This document shows, piece by piece, positions 43,429 to 54,349 of a stretch of DNA of 64,000 nt. The position numbers and the translations under genes were made by a program. Source of the DNA: Eremophila alpestris peregrina (taxonomy: Eukaryota > Chordata > Aves > Passeriformes > Alaudidae); NCBI GenBank assembly GCA_009792885.1, contig WMCF01000067.1:2358279-2422278 (forward strand). The letters run 5' to 3'. The notes below the pieces were generated by a model, which was not told where the DNA came from, searched no databases, and was given only the letters and a program-made list of their open reading frames with translations. Positions within the stretch are counted from its first letter, which is position 1. Every line of letters begins with the position of its first letter.

Positions 43429-44116
43429 CCCAGCTCCCTGGATGGGGGTGGCTCCTTGCTCAGCCCTTCCATGGGGGATTTGCTGCTGGAATTATCCCTC
43501 CCACGTGGGGATCAGCCCCTGAGACCCCCCAAACCCAAAACATTTGGCTGCTTCCCAGCTCGTTTTGCATTTCCAGCACTGCATCCATGCTTTGGCAGCA
43601 GCTACACCGTGGCTGTGCTGGGTGGGAATCTGCATGGGCAGCCTGCACATCATGGATCTCCACAGGGATGCAGGGAGGCTCCGGAGAGCTGGGAAGGCAA
43701 AGGTTCTGGCAGTGGGGATTGCTGGGTTCTGCCAATGGGAATTCCCTGGTTTTGGCAGTGGGAAAAATTCCTTGGGTTCTGGCAGAGGGAATCTCTTGGT
43801 TCTGGCAGTGGGAATTGCTGGGTTCTGGCAGTGGGAAAAATTCCTTGCCTCTGGCAGTGGGAATTCCTTGGGTTCTGGCAATGGGAATAATTCCTTGCCT
43901 CTGGCAGTGGGAATTCCTTGGTTCTGGCAGTGGGAATTCCCTGGTTCTGGCAATAGGAATTCCTTTGTTCTGGCAGTGGGGATTGCTGGGTTATGGCAGT
44001 GAGAATTCCTTGGGTTCTGGCAATGGGAAGAATTCCTTGGGTTCTGGCAGTGGGAATTCCCTGGTCCTGGCAGTGGGAATTGCTGGGTTCTGGCAGTGGG
44101 AATTCCCTGGTTCTGC
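43429..44116 (-). repeat. Right arm of the large inverted repeat
   Basis: The inner part (43429-43706) mirrors 42681-42957. The outer part (43707-44116) is an array of GGTTCTGGCAGTGGGAATTC-type units, the reverse complement type of the left array. The order and number of units differ between the arrays, so they have evolved since duplication. A 506-codon plus-strand frame crosses this arm; its repetitive peptide is not credible as a protein. Confidence 0.93.
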
Positions 44117-44699
44117 CCCATGCCCATGGGGCTGGAGGAGGCTGGAGCTGCGCTGTCCCCACAGGAGCTGGTGGCTGAGGAGGATGGAAGGACAGGCTGA
44201 AGGCTCATCCACGGTGCCTGGCACCTTGCAGGATGCTGGGATGTGTCTCTCCACCAGCTGGAAGTGGGGCCATGGAGCCATGGGGTACCACAGGACACCC
44301 CTACCCCGTGCCTGTCCCTGGGATGGGGGGGCACAGGGATTCCCTCAGGCTCTCCAGAGCCTCCTGGGGATGTCTGGCACCCCGAGGTGCTGGGGAAGGC
44401 CGCCCACACCCCGGTGTGACAATTCCCCTCGGGACATCTTCTCCCCTCCAGGTGCCCGGGCACAAACCCCGAGTGCGGGATTATTTCCCCTCAGCACCTC
44501 AGACCCTTCCCCACCCCACAGGGACCTCTCCGCACACCCGGGGTCCCCTGAGCCCCTCCCACCCCTCAATCCAGGCACAGCAACCCACCCTCTCCCAAAA
44601 AAACCCCAGGGATAAATAAAAACTGTGGGGCGCAGGAAAAGCTTCAGCCCGTTTTTCTACCTGCTGCTGCCCAGGGCACGGCTCGGCTCTCTGGAGGAG
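44117..44699. other. Intergenic; no gene seen
   Basis: Ordinary GC-rich sequence between the inverted repeat and a CpG-rich block. An AATAAA occurs at 44614-44619 on the plus strand, but no upstream gene supports its use. Confidence 0.45.
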
Positions 44700-45690
44700 G
44701 CTGCGGGTGTCAAGTTTAGGGCAAAAAGCTGGGAACTGGGAATCTCTGCTCCTTCCCAGAGGCAGGGGTCCTGCGCTGGGAGCCCGGCAGAGCTCACGCA
44801 GTGTCTGCAGTCACAGCGGGTCGGGTTTCTGTCCCCGAGGGCAGCGTAAAAATAGAGGTGAGAAAAGAGAATCTGCTGAGCAATGGGACAGCAGGAGCGG
44901 GGGGAACCTGGAGCAGGGCGGGAGGCGCTGGGAGCCCCCCGGGGGACGCTCCCTGGCTGGAATGGATCCCGCTGGCGAGCCGGGGCTCTCCGCAAATCGG
45001 GATCAGCTCCGCGCTGGCTCAGAGTCACAATCCTGTAAGGGGCCGGGTGGCCACGGCAGCAGAGGCCGATTCGCCCGGGCTCGGCCCGTTCCCTGCCCGG
45101 GACTCCCCGAGGCTGTCCCAGCGTGTCACGCTCCTGGCGCAGGGCACCCCGTAATGAGCTAATCAAGCCTTAATGAAGAACTGGAGCTTTACCCATGCAG
45201 GACCCCCCCGGGCAGTGCTGGGGTGGCTGCGGGGGGCTCAGCCCACCCCGAAGGATCAGCCCTGTGCTCCTTGCGGCTCCTGGGAAAGCCCAGCCCAGCC
45301 TGGGGAGGAAACATAAATCAGAGCTCGGAACAATGTCCCATTGTGGGGCTCTGCCACAGCCCGGCCCGGGCAGCACCGGGATGGGCCGGGAACGGGGCAG
45401 GGATGTGGGATCCCGGCCAGCCCCGGCTCCGGGCTGTGCTTTCAGCTGCGGATCGTCCCCCGGTGCCCTCCCCGGGACCCCCCGGGACTGGCGGCAGCCC
45501 TGGCTGCGGGACACGGCCGGTTCTCACCCCCGGGCCCGGGCTCGGCTCCTCGCCAGCCTTTTCTTCTGCTGCTGCGGGGTGGAAAGGGGAGCCCAGAGCC
45601 GCCGCGGAGCAAGGACAGCGGGGACAGCGCTGGGTCCCACCGGAGCTGGGGCTGGTGGCCACCCGCCAGGTCCGACAGCCACACCTCAGT
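44700..45690. promoter_or_regulatory. CpG-rich block, possible CpG island
   Basis: CpG density is high at 44.76-45.13 and again at 45.34-45.66 kb. It lies only about 2.3 kb beyond the probable KSR2 polyadenylation site, in front of no recognised gene. It could be an alternative NOS1 promoter, an enhancer-type island or the start of a non-coding RNA. Confidence 0.45.
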
Positions 45691-46394
45691 GTATCAGCTC
45701 AATAAACGGCTCAATAAATGAACACCTTGAGTGTTCAGCTCAATAAACGGCTTAATTTGGGGCCAGAATCAAACAAAGCAAGGCAGATTTGTGTCTCTAA
45801 CTAGCCTAGGGTGTCCGGGGGGAGGGCGAGTGACACAAGCAGCGCTGGGACGCCACAGGGACGTGTTTAGAGCCACCCTCCCTGGTGGAAACAGAGGTGG
45901 TTTGTTATCTCCAGCACCACAACCCACCCAAAAGTTTCAGTACCCCAAAACAAGCCCTGTTTGACGTTGGAGCATCCCCATTGTGCTCACACCGAGGGCA
46001 TCCATGCGGGAATGACGCCGTGGGCTCACCCAGCAGCAGGGACAGCAGAGCTGGAGCTGCCGGCCTGGGGATTGAGCTCCTCTGTTCCTCCCTGCGTTTG
46101 TCCTTTGCCTGTGAAATATTAATGGCCCGTGATTCATCCCCGGCGAGGAGGAGGTGACAGCCACGTGTGAGATCCCTGTGCCTGTCCCTGCACACTCAGA
46201 TCCACACTGGGATCCATCCAAAGGCATCCCCAGTCCCCCAAAGCTGCTTTGGGGAATGTTTTTGTCATTTCTCACAGTCCTGGTGCTGACAGCTCATTAA
46301 CCACGAGCTGGGGCCGGCTCAGCCTCCCTGCACCGGGCCCGGCCCTGCAGTGCCACCAGCAGCTCTGTCCCCAGAGCTGGAGCCAGCAGGGACA
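45691..46394. other. Intergenic; no gene seen
   Basis: A short repeat of TCAATAAACGG is present three times at 45698-45752, with several AATAAA hexamers that probably reflect the repeat and not transcript ends. Nothing else was recognised. Confidence 0.5.
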
Positions 46395-47035
46395 ACCAGT
46401 GACAGACCAGTGACANNNNNNNNNNNNNNNNNNNNNNNNNNNNNNNNNNNNNNNNNNNNNNNNNNNNNNNNNNNNNNNNNNNNNNNNNNNNNNNNNNNNN
46501 NNNNNNNNNNNNNNNNNNNNNNNNNNNNNNNNNNNNNNNNNNNNNNNNNNNNNNNNNNNNNNNNNNNNNNNNNNNNNNNNNNNNNNNNNNNNNNNNNNNN
46601 NNNNNNNNNNNNNNNNNNNNNNNNNNNNNNNNNNNNNNNNNNNNNNNNNNNNNNNNNNNNNNNNNNNNNNNNNNNNNNNNNNNNNNNNNNNNNNNNNNNN
46701 NNNNNNNNNNNNNNNNNNNNNNNNNNNNNNNNNNNNNNNNNNNNNNNNNNNNNNNNNNNNNNNNNNNNNNNNNNNNNNNNNNNNNNNNNNNNNNNNNNNN
46801 NNNNNNNNNNNNNNNNNNNNNNNNNNNNNNNNNNNNNNNNNNNNNNNNNNNNNNNNNNNNNNNNNNNNNNNNNNNNNNNNNNNNNNNNNNNNNNNNNNNN
46901 NNNNNNNNNNNNNNNNNNNNNNNNNNNNNNNNNNNNNNNNNNNNNNNNNNNNNNNNNNNNNNNGACAGCCAGTGACACACCAGTGACAACCAGTGACACA
47001 CCAGTGCTAACCAGTTACATACCAGTGACAGCCAG
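46395..47035. repeat. CCAGTGACA-type minisatellite interrupted by an assembly gap
   Basis: Both sides of the gap contain ACCAGTGACA with spacers CA, GC or A, giving units of about 10-13 bp. The right side holds about six units and the left about two, so most of the array is in the gap. The frames predicted across it are meaningless. Confidence 0.92.
46416..46963. other. Assembly gap (548 N)
   Basis: A run of N lies inside the CCAGTGACA minisatellite. Its length may be only an estimate. Confidence 0.99.
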
Positions 47036-47959
47036 CTCCTCTCCAGACTGGTGGCAGCCTCCAGCTTTACCCAGAGCCCCCAGTTCATTGCACATCCCAG
47101 AGACAGTGACACCACGCTGAACCCAGCGAGGGAGGCAGAGAGGGCAGCGAGTGGTGGCTCTGCACCCCCAAACCCCCCATTTCTCCTGCTGGGAGAATCC
47201 ACCAGAGCAGCCCCTTCCCAAGAAAGCCCCCCTGGATGGTCCGTCCCTGCTCCCTGCCCGGCCTGAGCCTGGTTTAATTGGTTCCAGCTCCTGCAGGCTT
47301 TGAAAGATGAAAAGCCCTCGACAGCAGAAGTGTGGAGCGTTCATGATTTATTAATGGCCAGCCATCATTATTTTACCTTTCAAGTGCTCGGGCAATGGTG
47401 AGGAGGGAAGGAGAGGGGGGAAAACCCTGTGAACTTCCCATGATTTTCTTCTCCATCTCCTGGGTGCCCCCTCCAGCCGCTGCTGCCGCTTTTCCAGAGG
47501 GGCTGCTGGGCAGATTGATGGTGGCATCCCGGGAAAACAGCATGGGAGAGGCAAACAAACAGAGGAGCAGCTGCCAGGAGCCTCCAGTGCTCCATCACCG
47601 GGCCCAGCCATCCCCCTGGCACTCACCCACCCCAGCCCCTCTGCTGAGCACAGCCGGCTGGAAATGGATCTGCTGCCGGCCCGGAATGTGCCCAATTCCC
47701 AATTCCTGCTGCTGCATCTCCCATGCCAGTGCTCACTGGGAATTCTCATCCCCAAAGGGCTGGGCTGGGAGCTGGCACAGGGGGGGAAAAGGGATTTGGC
47801 AGTGCTGGGCCAGGCAGAGATGCTCCCAAGGCTCTGAGGGACTCATCCAGACCCCACCACAGAGAAAAAACCCCAGGATACGACGAGGAGAGGACATGGA
47901 GCAGCACAGGGCAGGGCAACGTTTTTTTCAAATGTGTTTTGGTTTTTTGTTTTGATTTT
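47036..47959. other. Short intergenic stretch downstream of KSR2; no gene seen
   Basis: About 0.9 kb between the minisatellite and the probable end of the KSR2 transcript. Open frames exist on both strands but no protein is recognised. Confidence 0.5.
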
Positions 47960-47976
47960 TTTTGTTTGTTTTGTTT

Positions 47977-47982
47977 TTTATT
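47977..47982 (-). terminator. KSR2: Polyadenylation signal AATAAA, probable KSR2 3' end
   Basis: The minus strand reads TTATTTATGCCAATAAAAAA with the canonical hexamer. Cleavage would be expected about 10-25 nt downstream, near 47960. An A/C-rich run follows on the minus strand. Confidence 0.65.
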
Positions 47983-48483
47983 GGCATAAATAATTCATAC
48001 ACTGTCACCTCACCAAACACTGCACGAGAAACCACGGGAACAAATGGCTATCCAGGTCTGCAGGTCCCAGAGATTCGCACCCAGCCAGACAGCGGAAATT
48101 AGAAATTACTTTCTTCAAGTGTAGAAAACGTTAGAAATGTTCCTGTACAAATTTACAGCGGGGAAAATCCATCGTGCCTTTCTCAGAAATTCCTTTTGCT
48201 TTTGTCAGTGGTTTGTGGGGGTGATTTGTATTTTTATTTTTCACCAGCTTCTTTTTTTTTTTTCCAGAGGTGTTTTTCTGTTTTTTGTTTTTTTTGCAAC
48301 GACGACAACAAAATATATATATATATTTATATATATATTTATAAAAAGAAAAAAGGGGGTGGGGGGAGGAAAAAGGGAACTGAAAATCAGCTCATTCTGC
48401 AGAACTACCACGGAGAAAATGAAGCAGGCCAGCGAGTTCAGTTGGAAACTGTACAGGATTGAGGTCTGTATATATCTCTATAC

Positions 48484-48503
48484 ATACATATGGAGATATG
48501 TAT
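48484..48503 (-). other. Hairpin in the probable KSR2 3' UTR
   Basis: ATACATAT and ATATGTAT form an 8-bp stem around a four-base loop inside a longer AU-rich stretch. It could be a structured UTR element, but AT-rich DNA makes such hairpins by chance. Confidence 0.4.
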
Positions 48504-48839
48504 ATATATCCATATATACCTTATGTACAAGGCAATGGATCTGGGAATTTACAGGGACCTGAAATTAAAGGCGGCGCTCGCAGCTGACCAAGCTTCCCCC
48601 CCAAAATGGATAAATTAAAACCAATTCACAGAATAGAAATTCAAATAAATTCATAGAAATTCAATTAAATTCTAATAATTTAAAATAAATTAAGGGTGAA
48701 GAAAGGAGGAAGGGCTGTACCCAGGGCACTTGGGGGGCAGTGGGGGAGAGGCTGGTGGCACCACCAGCACAGAGCCCTGCTCCTCACACAGCCAAAGAGG
48801 CCGAGCTCCAGGCACCAACTATTCCATGGAATCCTAAAT

Positions 48840-49055
48840 TGGCACAGGGAGGGGTTGGGCTGGGTGTTGGAAGGGAATTTGTCCTGCTGAGGGCAGGCAC
48901 AGGGTGCCCAGAGCAGCTGTGGCTGCCCCTGGATCCCTGGCAGTGCCCAAGGCCAGGTTGGATGGAGATTGGAGCACCCTGGGATCATGGAAGGTGTCCC
49001 TGCTTATCGGGTTTAAGGTCCCTTCCAACCCAAACCATTCCATAATCCCATGCTC
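48840..49055 (+). mobile_element. CR1 LINE 3' fragment
   Basis: Sense CR1 blocks: GGCACAGGGTGCCCAGAGC, CCTGGATCCCTGGCAGTG, AAGGCCAGGTTGGATGG, CATGGAAGGTGTCCCTGC, and the terminal AAGGTCCCTTCCAACCCAAA with CCATTCCATAATCC. About 215 bp, 5'-truncated, antisense to KSR2. Confidence 0.93.
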
Positions 49056-50094
49056 TAGGAAAGGCTGAGCAGCCCCTTCAGCTCCAAGACTTTCATTTCT
49101 GCCTCCCATCCATCCAAAATCTGCATCAGCCTGGCTCCTGCCATGGCCAAGGACTGGGTAAAAGTCACGGGGGCTGAACTCTGAGCTCGTCATTCCCAGA
49201 AATTGGCCGGTCAGGGCTCAGCGAGGATTTGGGAGTTCATGGGGAAAATGAAATAGAAGAAAAAGCCAGACCGGGGAATGTCCTTTAGCAGCCAAAGGAG
49301 GGCACAGAGCTCTGGGGCCACTTCTTCCACCTCTGGGAGAGTCCACACGACCCAGCCCCAAACGTGGTGTCCCATCAGCACCAAAACGCAGGAAAAAATC
49401 CTCCAGCAAAGTCAGGGAGCTCTGGGAAGAGCCCGGGAGGGTGCTGGGAGGATGAAGCAGCCGAGGGCTGCAGGGCTGGGCCAGGAGCACATCGCTGGGG
49501 CTGTGAGACCCCGGGAGGTGCCCTGGGGCTGGGGGTGGCTCCTGCATCTCAAAGGCAGCGCTGAGCCGAGCCCAGCTCTGCCCGGCACGGCTGGAAATAG
49601 CCCTGGCTCTCTGCTGGCTCACAGCTCAGCCGAGCCTCCGGATGGCCCTCTCCCTCCTTCGGAGCTCCTATTAGAGGCCATTGTGGAGAGCTTCTCCTGC
49701 ATTCCCTCCCCTCTGGAGCGCTGGATATTTTTAAACTGGGCCAAAAAAAAAAAAATCCTTCATAAAGGCTGAGTCCAAAAAACACCAACCAACAACAACA
49801 ACGAAAATAAGATTTGTGGCGGGTTTTTTTTTTCGTAATTAAGACTTTAAAAATAAGAAGGAATGATGGAAATGATGTGGCTGCCTGAACAACTGGAATG
49901 GAAGGGAAGGAGCAGCTCCTCAGAGCTCATTTGGGATAAATTCAGGATAGCTCTTTTTCCATCCATACCATTGTGCTGTGCCTGTGGCTGAGACACCACA
50001 GCCAGGGGAGAAGGGAGGGAGAGGGTGGAGAGGAGGGAGAGGTTGGCTGTCGGAATATTTAGTTTCTTCCAGATGCCCAAAATTCGGTGTGGCC

Positions 50095-50356
50095 AAGGGG
50101 GAATGAGACAGGACAAGGGGAATGGCTTTAGACTGGAAGAGGGAAGAGTTAAATGGGATATTGGGAAGGAATTGCTCCCTGGGAGGGTGGGGAGGGGCTG
50201 GGGTGGAATTCCCAGAGCAGCTGTGGCTGCCCCTGGATCCCTGGCAGTGTCCAAGGCCAGGCTGGACAGGGTTGGAGCAGCCTGGGACAGTGGAAGGGGT
50301 GGGATGGGATGAACTTTAAGGTCCGTTCCCACCCAAACCATTCCATGGTTCTGTGG
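50095..50356 (+). mobile_element. CR1 LINE 3' fragment
   Basis: Sense CR1 blocks: TGGGAAGGAATTGCTCCCTG, CCCAGAGCAGCTGTGGCTGC, GGCCAGGCTGGACAGGG, GAGCAGCCTGGGACAGTGG, AACTTTAAGGTCCG and the tail CCATTCCATGGTTCTGTG. About 260 bp, antisense to KSR2, with a short internal deletion after CAGTGGAAGG. Confidence 0.93.
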
Positions 50357-51289
50357 CCCAGTGAGGGCCTGACACCAGGGGGGAACCAACCCAGCACCCT
50401 TCAGTTCATTGTTCCCTCAACTCCTGGCTGATCAAATCCATCAGGGGTCTGCCAGCAGCTGGGAGACCCCACGGGAGACACAACAAGGTGAGACTCTCCG
50501 GGACTTTGGACACAGGGAGCAAAGCCACCATGACACATGCTGTCCCTTCCACCCTAAATCCACACAACACCCACCAGCTCCAGCCCTGTGCCACCCTGCT
50601 GGTGAGCACCACCCCTGGTGTCACCTTCCACCTCCTTCCAACAGCTTCCCCTCTCTCCTGCTCTCCTGGGAAGTTCACACTGCTCAGAAACCCAACACAG
50701 CCAGCAGGACACCGGCCCTCGCTCCCTCTGGATGGGGTTTGGGGGTTGGTGACACCTCCCCGTGTCCCCCCCCCCAGCACCCAAAACCTCTGGGAAAGGG
50801 GATTTGCTGCCTCCCAGCACAGGTGAAGGCATTGGTGAAAGCTCAGAGTGACTCCGAGGTTTTAGTGCAACGTTTATGGCACGAGTGCGCAGCAGGGAGA
50901 GGCTGCGGGGGGAGCAGGGACAGCAGAGCCATCGCTGCTGGGGGCTGGGGTGGGATAAAAGGCAGGGGAAGGGGTGGGATGACGAGGTGGGATGAGCCCT
51001 AACTCAGGGAGCCCAAAGTGTGCTGCTGGAGCAGGGAGCAATCACCCCAAACGAGGGCTCAGCCTGCCCATCCCACCCGGCCTCAGCCCCAAAAGCCCTC
51101 CTGCCTCATCCCAGCTCCATGCACTGCTTCCCAGAGAGGGGTGTGACTGCACATCCCAAAAACACCAGCAGGAGACTCCTCCAGATCCTTTTAGGGGCTG
51201 GATCCACTCCTCCCTGCTCCTGCCTACCTTGGAATTCTCACAGATGCACGTGTGGGGATTTTAATACCCCCACAATTAAAATCCCATCT

Positions 51290-51535
51290 CATCCCAGCTG
51301 CAATTAAGTTTCTAATCTTCATTTACTTATGCTAAAGCACTTCCAACACCAGCGAGGAGGGGCTGGGGGAGCAGCCAGACAAACCAGGGCTGGTTAACTT
51401 CGCAAAGCCTCGTCACGGCTCCAAATTAAAGCGAACTGAGACTGCAATTGAATTATCCGGGATGGTTCCTGTCAAGCAATTATGCTCCATGAGAGCCTGG
51501 GAATGCAATTTGCTCTTATCTGACAGCTCATCTGA
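51290..51535. other. Possible conserved non-coding element in the last KSR2 intron
   Basis: AT-rich, non-repetitive sequence with CAATTAAGTTTCTAATC, GCAATTGAATTATCC and TCAAGCAATTATGC contrasts with the GC-rich flanks. Several TAAT/ATTA homeodomain cores are present. Not proven. Confidence 0.35.
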
Positions 51536-54215
51536 GGGGCTGGAGGGCCCATCCGAGCTGGGGGGAGAGGGAAACACCAGCACGTGGAATTCAGGCGGCA
51601 ACAGCGGCTCCCAAAGAGAGTTTTTTTGGGAACTCGGGGGTTTGGCTGTTGGGAGATGAGTTTGTGAGGGTAAATGGTCCTGGGCATGGCCGAGATGTCC
51701 CAGTGTGGGGCTGGGAGATGCTCTGTACAACCAGAGCCCGTCTGCATTCCCAGCTGTAGGAATGAGCCCAGGAAGGCCAAGGGAGGGAGGATGGATCCCA
51801 ATTCCAGCTGCCCTGCTGTGCCCAGCTCCAGAGCGTCCCCAAACGCGGGGTTTTGGGAGCAGCAAAGCCGGGAGCAGGGCAGTGATGGGGAGAGCGAGAG
51901 GGCGGGGCCGGCTGATGGGACACACGCCGGGAAAAGCGGATAAATTGCCGGGAACGCGGAGATGTGCCCCGCTGGGAGGGACATAAGTGGCCGCGGCTGG
52001 GAGGGAGAGAGGCCACTTGTGAAAGGTCAGCGCTGCCCGCGAAGGGGCTGCGGGGGCTCGGGGCAGCGGAGAGATGCATCTCCCCGCGGGGGACAGCTAA
52101 TGGCAGTGGCACTCCCTGGCCCCGCAGGATCCGGGGACAAACTCGTGAATCAGCGACGTTCCCCCTTTTTTCATGACAAAACCGCGAAGAAATAAATAAA
52201 GGGAATTAAATAAACCCACGGAGAACCGAGAGCGAGCCCTCCCCAACCGAGCAGCGTCGTGAGCACTGGCTCGGGATCAGAGGAGCCCTGGGGATGAACT
52301 GAAGTCATTGTCCTGTGGGTCACCCCTGCTCGGGGAGGGGACTGTCCCCAGAGCCACCGCCTGTGCACGGAGAGCCGCCCGCCGTCCCCATCCCACCGCA
52401 GCCGGGCGTTCCCGGGGCTGCTCCTGCTCGCCGGGAGGATTCCCGGGATGATGAAACGCTGCGGGGGGAGAGTTCCATTCCCGGCCCGCCGTCGGCCCCG
52501 CTGCTCCTCCGTAGCGCAGGGTGGGAAGCGGAGAGGAAGAGGAGACCCGCTGGGGGAGGAAGGCACCGTCCCTTAACTCCTCCCGTCACAGCCTGGAAGG
52601 GACACAAGGAGCAGAGTCAGCACCGGGCGCCTCCTCCCAAGGAAACGCGGGGGTTTGCAGGGAACATCTTTGAGAAAATACTCCTGGAGCAGCTTTTCCA
52701 AGGAGCTGCTCCCAAAAGCAGCGGCACCGGGGGAAGCCGCGAACTCCTGCACCTCCCTGTCAGGCCTGGCTCCTGGAGCATCACCGAGAGGGGAAAGGGA
52801 TCCTCGGGTACCGCTCCCATCCAGGATCCAGGATCCCGAGGGGGTTTTGTGCCCCGGTCCCTGGGATGGCAGAGCCTGAGGGTACCGCAGACAGCTCATC
52901 CCCGTGCCAGGATTCCTGGACTCCGCGGGGAAGCCAGGACCTAACAGGAACCACAGCCAGAGCTGGGTCCCTGTGGAAGGAATCAGCTCCCATGGAACGC
53001 TGAGCTGGAACATCCTGATTAGCAAAAGATTGGGCCGGTAATTAACAGGGAGCTGCGGGGCAGCCCCAGCCCAGGGCAGGCAGAGCGTGGCTCAGTGATC
53101 GGAAAAACATTCCCAAAGCCAGCGGAGCAATTCCGCATCCTTCAGCATTCCTTGCCCGGCTGCCGGAGCCGCCCTGGTTCCTGCTTGGAGCGTGGCTTGG
53201 GAATTACCTCCCCTCCTCATTAACACCTCCCGTTCCGGGGCTTTTGGGGGCCACCTGACCGCGGGCTTTGCGCTGCTCCCGGCAGCCCCCAGGGACAGGG
53301 GGTGGCACAGGGAACATTCCAGACACTCTTGGGGCAGCGCAGATAAGGAAGAAAGGCAGTTTGTTATCAGCAGCAGGACAAATCGGCGTCTCCAAGCCTC
53401 TGTAAGGACCAAGAGCGATTCCTGAACCCCCAAAATGTCCTCACTTCTCTCCCTGAGCTCACATCTCCTTCCCTCCATCCATTCCCATTCCCAGCCTCCG
53501 GGGATGCACGCTGGGAGCAGGAAAAATCCCCCCCGTGAATGCCACCCCCGCACGGGCGAGAGTTTGGTTCTATTTGTCACAATGTGACAAATTCCAGGGA
53601 GGAAAATGAGTTTCTAAGTGATTGCTCTGCGTTTTTGCCTGCTGTTCCCAACAGGGCAGATCCTGAAATCCCAACTGGGGACCCACTGACGCCGTTTCCT
53701 GGAGCAGAGGGATGTGACTAAGTCAAAGCAATGGAATGGAGCAGGATTTGGCCATGGGAGAAGAAGGGATCAGGCTGGAAGCTGCAATGGCTGAGGGTCT
53801 GGGAAGGGTCCCTGGGCAGGGCATTCCCGCATCCATTAAATCCAGGAATGGGGAGGATGGGCAGGAATGGGGACTGGTGGGCCTGATATTTCTGGGTCTG
53901 GGAGATTTCAGCCTGACAGCAGCTGCTAACGTTTTCCCAAGGGAAAATTTCTCAAGAAAGCTTCTTCTCAAAGCAATCTTGGCAAACAACTCTCCTTTCC
54001 CAAAACAACCTTTCTCCAGGTGGTGTTTTGCTGTTTCTCTGGTTTCACCAATGGGGTTAGAGAGGTGTCGTTCCTACTCACCAATCATGGTAAGTCTCTA
54101 TTGGAACACCTTGTAAAAGGTAGTAAAATTAGACAATAAAGCTTTTTAAATGTTCTTTGCCTTCTGAAATATTGGAGTCTCTTATCTTTGGTGTCCTACA
54201 AGGACAGGGACTTAC

Positions 54216-54349
54216 TCTGCCGACTTCCAGAAGTGCCCCGGGTGGGAAAGGCGGCGGTTGCGCTTTGGCAGTTTCTCCAGCATGTCCATGAGCTTGGTGA
54301 AGGTGGGCCTCTCCTCCTGCTCGTAGGCCCAGCAGAACAGCAGGATGTC
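54216..54349 (-). CDS. KSR2: KSR2 penultimate exon: end of the pseudokinase domain and C-terminus
   Basis: On the minus strand an acceptor GGCTCCAG is followed by 134 nt and donor GA|GTAAGT. It encodes DILLFCWAYEQEERPTFTKL, then MDMLEKLPKRNRRLSHPGHF and WKSA plus two bases of a Glu codon. This is the kinase C-lobe end, with the conserved CW...ERPTF signature (the helix alpha-H/alpha-I arginine motif), and the KSR-specific tail HPGHFWKSA. KSR2 is a scaffold and pseudokinase that binds RAF, MEK and ERK and promotes MEK phosphorylation; in vertebrates it is linked to energy balance. The exon starts in phase 0. Reading on through the donor gives an immediate TAA, discussed as a finding. Confidence 0.97.

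Larger units (their letters stand above)
47960..48558 (-). other. KSR2: Probable KSR2 terminal exon (last codons, 3' UTR, polyadenylation site)
   Basis: The exon at 54216-54349 ends with GCAGA in front of a near-perfect donor GTAAGT, leaving a two-base partial codon. On the minus strand at 48558 an acceptor TTTAATTTCAG is followed by GTCCCTGTAA, which completes GAG (Glu) and gives Ser-Leu-stop. After it come about 590 nt of AT-rich, non-repetitive sequence typical of a conserved 3' UTR, ending at a canonical AATAAA. Mammalian KSR2 as I recall ends KSAEL, so the extra Ser is a small mismatch that leaves room for another acceptor. The direction, phase and polyadenylation signal agree. The coding part is only 48558-48549. 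Confidence 0.6.
48559..54215 (-). other. KSR2: Last KSR2 intron (inferred), about 5.7 kb
   Basis: It runs from donor GTAAGT at 54215 to the inferred acceptor at 48559. It holds two CR1 copies, a CpG-containing patch at 52.0-52.5 kb and a possible conserved stretch at 51.3 kb. No coding exon was recognised in it. Confidence 0.6.

Noticed and set aside
43095..44615. A 506-codon plus-strand open frame with repeated GNSLVLAVGI-like peptides.
   Set aside because: The repeated peptide is only the translation of the GGAATTC array in the inverted-repeat arm. The mirror array on the other arm gives the same peptide on the opposite strand.
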